From: Alteromonas pelagimontana
GTDB taxonomy: Bacteria; Pseudomonadota; Gammaproteobacteria; Enterobacterales; Alteromonadaceae
Assembly: GCF_002499975.2 (NCBI RefSeq)
Contig: NZ_CP052766.1
Location: 1,488,001-1,552,000 of the forward strand
Reading direction: 5' to 3'
DNA length: 64,000 bases
The position numbers and the translations under genes are program-made. The notes beneath the pieces were generated by a model. The model did no database searches and had not been told where the DNA came from. It worked only from the letters and a program-made list of their open reading frames with translations. This document shows positions 58,148-64,000 of this stretch, piece after piece (position 1 is the stretch's first letter; every line of letters starts with the position of its first letter).

Positions 58148-59055
58148 AACAGGATTTACTGACGTTTGCAGAATGGTCGCCAGAAGATATGCAGAAATTG
58201 CTGGCGCTGGCGGTAGAGATAAAGCAGTCACCGGCAAGTTACGCCAATGTACTGGCTGGAAAGTCGGTGGTGGCGTTATTTGAGAAGCCGTCTTTGCGAA
58301 CGCGCGTCAGTTTCGACATTGGCATTAATCGTCTGGGTGGCCATATGGTGTATCTGGACAGTCAGGCTGGCAAGTTGGCTGGTCGTGAAGATGCTGTAGA
58401 TATGGCTGCGAATCTTGCCTGTTGGGCCGATGCCATTGTAGCGCGGGTTTATTCTCATCGTACGCTGGAACAATTTGCCAAAGCTGCAAAAGTTCCTGTA
58501 ATAAATGCGCTGTGCGATTTATATCATCCATGCCAGGGCCTGGCCGATTATCTCACTGTGTTTGAACGTTTTGGCAAAACCCAGGGCGTCACTATGGCAT
58601 ATGTAGGCGATGGCAACAACGTCACCCATTCTTTGTTGATAGTAGGGGCGCTATTGGGTTGTCATCAGGTCGTAGTGACGCCAGAAGGTCACGAAGTCAA
58701 TCAGGATATTTTTGCCAAAGCGAAACAAATTGGCGAAGTAACCGGCGCGCAAATTACTCAAAGCCACAACTTCGCCGCCGCAAAAGGTGCCGATGTCATC
58801 TACACTGACACCTGGCTTTCCATGGGTGACGACACGCCGCTGGAAATCATTAAAGACAAATTTATGCCCTATCAGGTAAATGAAGCCATGATGGCGGCAA
58901 CCGGTGCATCTTTCGTGATGCACTGTCAGCCTGCGCACCGGGATCTGGAAATCACCGGTACTCTCATTGATAGCGCCGAATCGTTACTGATGCAACAGGC
59001 TGAAAATAGAATGCACGGGCAAAATGCCATTTTAACTCATCTACTAGGTTCCTGA
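58144..59055 (+). CDS. argF: Ornithine carbamoyltransferase
   Basis: 303 residues, the short OTCase type. Carbamoyl-phosphate loop [37 protein letters not shown] and MHCQPAHRD (ornithine side) are intact. It produces citrulline. It is translationally coupled to argB through an ATGA overlap. Confidence 0.97.
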   Translation: MKQDLLTFAEWSPEDMQKLLALAVEIKQSPASYANVLAGKSVVALFEKPSLRTRVSFDIGINRLGGHMVYLDSQAGKLAGREDAVDMAANLACWADAIVARVYSHRTLEQFAKAAKVPVINALCDLYHPCQGLADYLTVFERFGKTQGVTMAYVGDGNNVTHSLLIVGALLGCHQVVVTPEGHEVNQDIFAKAKQIGEVTGAQITQSHNFAAAKGADVIYTDTWLSMGDDTPLEIIKDKFMPYQVNEAMMAATGASFVMHCQPAHRDLEITGTLIDSAESLLMQQAENRMHGQNAILTHLLGS

Positions 59056-59069
59056 GAGGACGGGGTTTT

Positions 59070-60275
59070 ATGCAAAAAGTAAAAAAAGTGGTACTGGCCT
59101 ATTCTGGCGGGCTTGACACATCAGCCATTATTCCATGGCTAAAAGAAAACTATGATTGTGAAGTGGTGGCCTTTGCCGCTGATGTGGGTCAAGGTGATGA
59201 AGAGTTGCAAGGCCTGCATGACAAAGCCATTGCCTCTGGCGCCAGCGAATGCCACATCGTTGACTTAAAAGAAGAGTTTGTCAGCGAATACATCTATCCC
59301 ACGATTACAACAGGCGCGGTATACGAAGGCGAATATTTATTGGGTACGTCTATGGCGCGTCCGGTTATTGCCAAAGCACAGGTTGCCATTGCACGTAAAG
59401 TCGGTGCCGATGCTTTAAGCCACGGCTGCACCGGTAAAGGCAACGATCAGGTGCGTTTTGAAAGCACCTTTGCCGCTCTGGCACCGGATTTACAGGTGGT
59501 GGCCCCGTGGCGCGAATGGGATATGGTATCTCGTGAAGATTTGCTCGCCTACTTGGCAGAGCGCAACATTCCAACATCAGCATCAGCTACTAAAATTTAT
59601 AGCCGTGATGCCAATGCGTGGCATATCTCCCACGAAGGTGGCGAATTAGAAGACCCATGGCAGGAGCCTTCGAAACAGGTATGGACCCTGACAGTAGACC
59701 CTGAAGAAGCGCCAGATAAAGCCGAGCGCGTTACGCTGTCGTTTAACGAAGGTAAACTGACTCATGTTAACGATGAAGCGCTGTCACCGTATAACGCGTT
59801 AGTGAAACTGAACACCATCGCTGCTGCACATGGTGTTGGCCGCATTGATATTGTGGAAAATCGTTTGGTTGGCATGAAGTCTCGCGGTTGTTATGAAACT
59901 CCAGGCGGCACAGTAATGCTGAAGGCTTACAAAGCACTGGAAACAATGGTGTTAGATAAAGCCGCCTTGAAATACCGTGAACAACTGGCGCTGGAATTTT
60001 CGCACGTCATGTATGATGGCCGCTGGTTCACCGCGCTAAGCGAATCATTGTTAGCGGGTGCTGCTACTTTTGCTAAAAAAGTGACAGGCGATATAGTGGT
60101 TAAACTGTATAAAGGTCAGGCCACCGTTACCCAACGTCGCTCTCCTAACAGCTTGTATTCCGAAGACTTTGCGACTTTTGGCGCCGATGATGTATATGAC
60201 CAGAAGCATGCAGAAGGCTTTATCCGCCTGTTCAGTTTATCAAGCCGAATCGAAGCGCTGAAAAAGCAACAATAA
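59070..60275 (+). CDS. argG: Argininosuccinate synthase
   Basis: 401 residues of the short (non-enterobacterial) ArgG class. ATP-pyrophosphatase P-loop [14 protein letters not shown], then [25 protein letters not shown] and [11 protein letters not shown]. It joins citrulline and aspartate with ATP. AGAGGACGGGGTTTT is before the ATG. It follows argF by 14 bases. Confidence 0.98.
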   Translation: MQKVKKVVLAYSGGLDTSAIIPWLKENYDCEVVAFAADVGQGDEELQGLHDKAIASGASECHIVDLKEEFVSEYIYPTITTGAVYEGEYLLGTSMARPVIAKAQVAIARKVGADALSHGCTGKGNDQVRFESTFAALAPDLQVVAPWREWDMVSREDLLAYLAERNIPTSASATKIYSRDANAWHISHEGGELEDPWQEPSKQVWTLTVDPEEAPDKAERVTLSFNEGKLTHVNDEALSPYNALVKLNTIAAAHGVGRIDIVENRLVGMKSRGCYETPGGTVMLKAYKALETMVLDKAALKYREQLALEFSHVMYDGRWFTALSESLLAGAATFAKKVTGDIVVKLYKGQATVTQRRSPNSLYSEDFATFGADDVYDQKHAEGFIRLFSLSSRIEALKKQQ

Positions 60276-60285
60276 GGAGAAAAGT

Positions 60286-61668
60286 ATGGCTTTGTGGGGC
60301 GGCCGTTTCGCGGCAGATAGCAGCAGCATGTTCCGGCAGGTTAACGATTCCCTGCCTTTTGATCAGGTCATGGCCACGCAGGATATGCAGGGTTCCATTA
60401 TCTGGTCTCGGGCATTAAAAAAAGCAGGGGTACTCACTGCTGATGAACAATCGCAGTTAGAGGCGGCATTAACTACGTTGAAAACTCAAGCTGAAAACGG
60501 TGAGCTGGATTTCGCAGCCAGCCCGGAAGAAGATATTCACAGTTTTGTTGAAGCGGCGTTAATCGAAAAGCTGGGAGACATTGGCCGTAAACTTCATACC
60601 GGACGCAGCCGAAACGATCAGGTAGCCACAGATTTTCGTCTTTGGGTACGCGAACACATCGGCTCGTTAAAAGCCGATTTAATCGGCGTCATCCGGTCGC
60701 TGCTAAATACCGCCAGTCGCCATCAACAAGCCATACTTCCTGGTTATACGCATCTTCAACGTGCCCAGCCTATTCACTTTGCCCACTGGTGCCTGGCGTA
60801 TGTGGAAATGTTTAAACGGGATTTAAGTCGCCTTTCTGACCTTAAAAAGCGGATGAACCAATGTCCGTTGGGTTCAGGCGCACTGGCAGGCACCACCTAC
60901 CCGGTTGATCGGGAAAATATCGCCAAAGAACTGGGTTTTAGCTCACCCTGCCTTAATAGTTTGGATGCGGTATCCGACAGAGACTTTGTGTTAGAACTGC
61001 TATTTTGTGCCAGCACCAGCATGATGCATCTGTCTCGTATGGCAGAAGATCTGATTTTTTATAATTCAGGCGAAGCGGGATTCTTGCAGCTAGGGGATTC
61101 CGTAACATCGGGTTCTTCATTGATGCCGCAAAAGAAAAATCCAGACGCACTGGAGCTGATCCGCGGCAAGTGCGGCCGTGTGTTTGGCAGCTTGCAAGCT
61201 TTGCTGGTTACCATGAAAGGGCTGCCGTTGGCATACAACAAGGATATGCAGGAAGACAAAGAAGGCGCCATTGATACAGTAAACCAGTGGCACTGCTGTT
61301 TGTGCATCGCCAGCGAAGTGCTGGATTCGCTGGATATTAACGAAGCCCGTTGTCGGGAAGCCGCTACACAAGGTTACGCCAACGCAACAGAACTGGCGGA
61401 TTACCTCGTAGGCAAAGGCATTCCATTTAGAACGGGACATGATATCGCCGGTCAAGTGGTGGTAGCGGCGATTAACGCGGGCTGCGCTATTGAAGATCTA
61501 CCGTTGTCGGCGCTGCAAGCCGTGTGTGAAAAAATTGATGACGACGTCTATCCGGTACTGCAACTGGAATACGGCGTAAATAAACGCAATATACTCGGTG
61601 GAACCAGTGCCGAAACGGTGACAAAAGCGCTGTATCAGGAACTGGAAAACCTGGATAAATTAGGATAA
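60286..61668 (+). CDS. argH: Argininosuccinate lyase
   Basis: 460 residues of the fumarase/aspartase fold. Signature GSSLMPQKKNPDALELIRGK contains the catalytic serine loop; LHTGRSRNDQVATDFRLW and YTHLQRAQPIHFAHW are substrate-binding. It gives arginine and fumarate. GGAGAA lies before the ATG, 10 bases after argG. It ends at the normal ArgH C terminus and is not fused to an acetyltransferase, unlike ArgH(A) of Vibrio and Alteromonas relatives. Confidence 0.98.
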   Translation: MALWGGRFAADSSSMFRQVNDSLPFDQVMATQDMQGSIIWSRALKKAGVLTADEQSQLEAALTTLKTQAENGELDFAASPEEDIHSFVEAALIEKLGDIGRKLHTGRSRNDQVATDFRLWVREHIGSLKADLIGVIRSLLNTASRHQQAILPGYTHLQRAQPIHFAHWCLAYVEMFKRDLSRLSDLKKRMNQCPLGSGALAGTTYPVDRENIAKELGFSSPCLNSLDAVSDRDFVLELLFCASTSMMHLSRMAEDLIFYNSGEAGFLQLGDSVTSGSSLMPQKKNPDALELIRGKCGRVFGSLQALLVTMKGLPLAYNKDMQEDKEGAIDTVNQWHCCLCIASEVLDSLDINEARCREAATQGYANATELADYLVGKGIPFRTGHDIAGQVVVAAINAGCAIEDLPLSALQAVCEKIDDDVYPVLQLEYGVNKRNILGGTSAETVTKALYQELENLDKLG

Positions 61669-61677
61669 GTATTCCCT

Positions 61678-62991
61678 ATGGTGCTGTCCCATTACGATGG
61701 AATTAAGCTGTTTCGTAGTTCATTGCCTTACATTAATGCGCATCGGGGCAAAACCTTTGTCCTGATGTTCGGCGGCGAGGCCATTGAACATAGTAACTTT
61801 GCCAATATCATCCATGATATTGCTCTGCTCAACAGTCTGGGCGTGCGCGTTGTTATTGTGCACGGTGCCAGGCCTCAGATAGATCAACGTGTGGCCCTGC
61901 GACAAATTGAAGGGCGCTTTGCTGATGCTGTACGCATCACCGACAAACAAACATTAGAATGTGTAAAAGACGCTGCCGGGTCAGTGCGGTCTCAAATTGA
62001 AGCGTTGTTCACTATGGGGTTGCCCAATTCTCCGATGCATGGCGCGCAAATTCGCGTGGCGTCGGGCAATCTTGTGGTAGCTAAACCCATGGGCGTGCGT
62101 GGTGGTATTGACTTTGAAAACACCGGTCTGGTTCGGCGTATCGACACTACTGGCATTAATGATCATCTGAACGATGGTTCCATTGTCCTGCTTTCACCCA
62201 TGGGATATTCCTCTACCGGCGAAGTCTTCAACCTTTCTCATGAAGACGTCGCTACGCAAGCCGCCATTGCGTTAAAAGCGGATAAGATAATCGTGTTTTC
62301 CAATTTTGATGGGATCTTTAATCAAGATGGTAAGTTGTTAAGAACCATTGAACGTCCGCAATTGGAACAGATGATATCGCAAGGAGAAATTCAGACAGAA
62401 CAAACGGTACTGAGCGCCCTCACCACCAGCGTTGGCGCCGGCATTCCCCGCGCCCACTGTATCAGCTATGAAAAAGACGGTGCATTACTACAGGAACTAT
62501 TTACCCGCGACGGCACCGGCTCCCTGGTACTTGAGCATCATTATGAACAGCTGCGCGGTGCCACTATTGATGACGTTGGTGGTATTCTTAAGCTGATTAA
62601 GCCATTAGAAGAAAGTGGAGCACTGGTTAAACGTTCTCGCGAACGTCTTGAAAGTGAGATTAACCAGTTTACCGTTATTGTGCGCGACGGGATGATTATC
62701 GCCTGCGCCGCGCTTTATATCTATCCGGCTGACGGTAGCGCTGAACTGGCTTGTGTAGCCACGCATCAGGATTATCGGGGGAAGAACCGCGGTGATCGAA
62801 TTTTGGAAGAACTTAAAAAGCGTGCTTTAGAAGCGGAAGTCCACACGTTATTTGTGTTAACCACCGTGACCGGTCATTGGTTTCTCGAGCACGGATTTGT
62901 GCCTGCAGATATCAGCGCATTACCTACAGCCAAGAAAGAACTCTACAATTACCAGCGCAATTCAAAAGTTTATACTCTTTCGCTCCTTTAA
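61678..62991 (+). CDS. argA: N-acetylglutamate synthase
   Basis: 437 residues, the classical E. coli-type ArgA: an amino-acid-kinase-like domain (about 1-285; FVLMFGGEAIEH, VIVHGARPQID) that binds arginine for feedback inhibition, and a GNAT acetyltransferase (about 290-437) with YRGKNRGDRILEELKKRA. It performs the first step from glutamate and acetyl-CoA. It starts 10 bases after argH, as the last gene of the operon. Its stop codon lies in the stem of a hairpin. Confidence 0.96.
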   Translation: MVLSHYDGIKLFRSSLPYINAHRGKTFVLMFGGEAIEHSNFANIIHDIALLNSLGVRVVIVHGARPQIDQRVALRQIEGRFADAVRITDKQTLECVKDAAGSVRSQIEALFTMGLPNSPMHGAQIRVASGNLVVAKPMGVRGGIDFENTGLVRRIDTTGINDHLNDGSIVLLSPMGYSSTGEVFNLSHEDVATQAAIALKADKIIVFSNFDGIFNQDGKLLRTIERPQLEQMISQGEIQTEQTVLSALTTSVGAGIPRAHCISYEKDGALLQELFTRDGTGSLVLEHHYEQLRGATIDDVGGILKLIKPLEESGALVKRSRERLESEINQFTVIVRDGMIIACAALYIYPADGSAELACVATHQDYRGKNRGDRILEELKKRALEAEVHTLFVLTTVTGHWFLEHGFVPADISALPTAKKELYNYQRNSKVYTLSLL

Positions 62992-63018
62992 CAATGGCAG
63001 CTTATGCTGCCATTGTTA
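62989..63018 (+). terminator. Hairpin overlapping the argA stop codon
   Basis: A perfect 13-bp stem (TAACAATGGCAGC with GCTGCCATTGTTA) and a four-base loop; the first three bases are the argA TAA. No T run follows, so it may be a Rho-linked end or an RNA-stability element instead of an intrinsic terminator. Confidence 0.6.
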
Positions 63019-63187
63019 AACCCAGCGCGACTATTGAGCGTTTTTTGTGCGAAAGCGGCACGTGGTGGATTTGTATCATAGCGATATTGGCAAGACGGGA
63101 GGTGCAGAGCTATTCGACAGGCGGGCGGACGGTCTTGTTCGCTCTCTTGGAGCCTGCCCGAAGGTATTCCCCCGGGCAGAACCACTT

Positions 63188-64000
63188 TTACTCTATCGCC
63201 GCTATTGCCGCTTTTACTCTTGCAGCATAGTCAGGATCGGCTTGCTCATACTGAGCAAACATCGCTTCTTGAACATCTGCGGTTGCCTGACTTAATCCAC
63301 CAGCAATATTTGATGCCAATTGATTTTTCTGATCTTCACTCATCAGACGAAATAGCTGACCCGCTTGGGTGAAGTTATCGTCATTCTCGTTGTTATGTAC
63401 ATCTAGCCAGGCATCTGCTTCCAGCGGCATAGGCGGCTCATCAACCTCCGGTACAGCTACCGGCGCTCCTTGATTACCGCGATTATTCGGATAAAAGTTC
63501 GCCCCGCTGCCTGCAAGATTGGGGTTAATTCCTGCAAATGCGCCGTCCCGCTGATAATTGTGTACAGGGCAACGCGGAGCGTTTACCGGAATCTGATTGT
63601 AGTTTGCGCCCATTCTATAACGATGCGCGTCTTGGTACGCAAGTAGGCGAGCCTGCAGCATCCGGTCTGGCGAAGCGCCAATTCCCGGCACTAAATTACT
63701 GGGTGCAAAAGCAGCCTGTTCATTTTCTGCAAAGAAGTTATCTACGTTGCGATTCAGCTCCAATTGCCCGACTTCAATTAATGGAAAGTCTTTATGTGGC
63801 CAGACTTTAGTAAGATCAAAGGGATTAATGTAATAGTATCTGGCATCATCCTGCGTCATGATCTGCACTTTTACTGTCCAGGAAGGAAAGTCACCTTTGT
63901 CGATACTTTCCACCAAATCCTGTTGCGCGCCATATGCCGGCCTTCTAGCCGCTTCTTCATTAGTCAGCGTTTTAATACCCTGATTAGTTTTAAAGTGCCA
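63188..64000 (-). CDS. katA: Monofunctional haem catalase, C-terminal part (5' end outside window)
   Basis: The frame is open to the right edge. It opens with WHFKTNQGIKTLT, and contains VQIMTQDDARYYYINPFDLTKVWPH, QAAFAPSNLVPGIGASPDRMLQARL and the haem-ligand tyrosine in LLAYQDAHRYRMG, all typical of small-subunit clade 3 catalases. The C-terminal extension (about 100 residues, with NPNLAGSGANFYPNNRG) is longer than usual. It degrades hydrogen peroxide. It converges on argA. The symbol is by family; katB is equally possible. Confidence 0.92.
   Translation of the reverse strand, partial: WHFKTNQGIKTLTNEEAARRPAYGAQQDLVESIDKGDFPSWTVKVQIMTQDDARYYYINPFDLTKVWPHKDFPLIEVGQLELNRNVDNFFAENEQAAFAPSNLVPGIGASPDRMLQARLLAYQDAHRYRMGANYNQIPVNAPRCPVHNYQRDGAFAGINPNLAGSGANFYPNNRGNQGAPVAVPEVDEPPMPLEADAWLDVHNNENDDNFTQAGQLFRLMSEDQKNQLASNIAGGLSQATADVQEAMFAQYEQADPDYAARVKAAIAAIE

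Overview
The window is core chromosome of a marine-type gammaproteobacterium, most likely an Alteromonadales member close to Alteromonas. The evidence is the protein relationships (Rho, SecB, RhlB, Orn, RsgA, Psd and CpxR closely resemble the Escherichia/Alteromonas/Shewanella versions), the gene orders (trxA|rho beside rhlB-gppA; tatABC-tatD-hemB; rhodanese-grxC-secB-gpsA; argCBFGH) and the presence of a MaoP-type protein. I see no prophage, insertion sequence, CRISPR array, defence island or rRNA. Coding density is high and almost every gene has a recognisable family.

Layout. 1-9 kb: end of a gamma-glutamyltransferase, a VOC protein, purA with a DUF2065 protein and a class V aminotransferase, an unknown 146-aa protein, a CnoX/YbbN co-chaperone, a DUF962 protein and a secreted S9 peptidase. 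8.8-11.8 kb: four minus-strand genes for metal and oxidative stress (SodC, PQQ sugar dehydrogenase, Dps, PCu(A)C chaperone), then tRNA-Thr(TGT). 12-18 kb: purEK, nhaA, a secreted M20 amidohydrolase, cfa. 18-23 kb: rho, trxA, rhlB, gppA/ppx. 23-30 kb: a minus-strand run tatABC, unknown secreted protein, tatD, diguanylate cyclase, hemB, with a divergent outer-membrane-like protein. 30-36 kb: ilvIH, MaoP, a frameshifted DUF4442 gene, tRNA-Gly(GCC) flanked by tRNA remnants, orn and divergent rsgA. 36-39 kb: psd, a DMT transporter and a glycerophosphodiesterase. 39-44 kb: a MerC-like protein with a Zur-type operator, yibQ, envC, and divergently rhodanese-grxC-secB-gpsA. 44-51 kb: MacA-MacB-outer membrane factor efflux system, trmL, a CPA antiporter. 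51-55 kb: cpxR-cpxA-pldB with a divergent CpxP-like gene. 55-63 kb: mgsA and the operon argCBFGH-argA. The window ends inside a catalase.

The most informative signals are regulatory. GTAAA-N6-GTAAA pairs, the CpxR signature, lie between cpxR and the cpxP-like gene and again upstream of macA, linking envelope stress to the efflux pump. The MerC-like gene has an almost perfect Zur palindrome just before its start. The arg operon has a tandem ARG-box pair over a promoter and then a leader of about 320 nt holding a 47-codon ORF with two Arg-Arg pairs; the end of this ORF forms one arm of a terminator-like hairpin, and a second hairpin competes for the same 3' arm. This looks like an extra attenuation layer and is the best candidate here for something undescribed. 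Other oddities are a tandemly duplicated CpxP-like protein, a one-base frameshift at a six-A run in the DUF4442 gene, and a tRNA-Gly flanked by broken tRNA pieces joined to short hairpin repeats.
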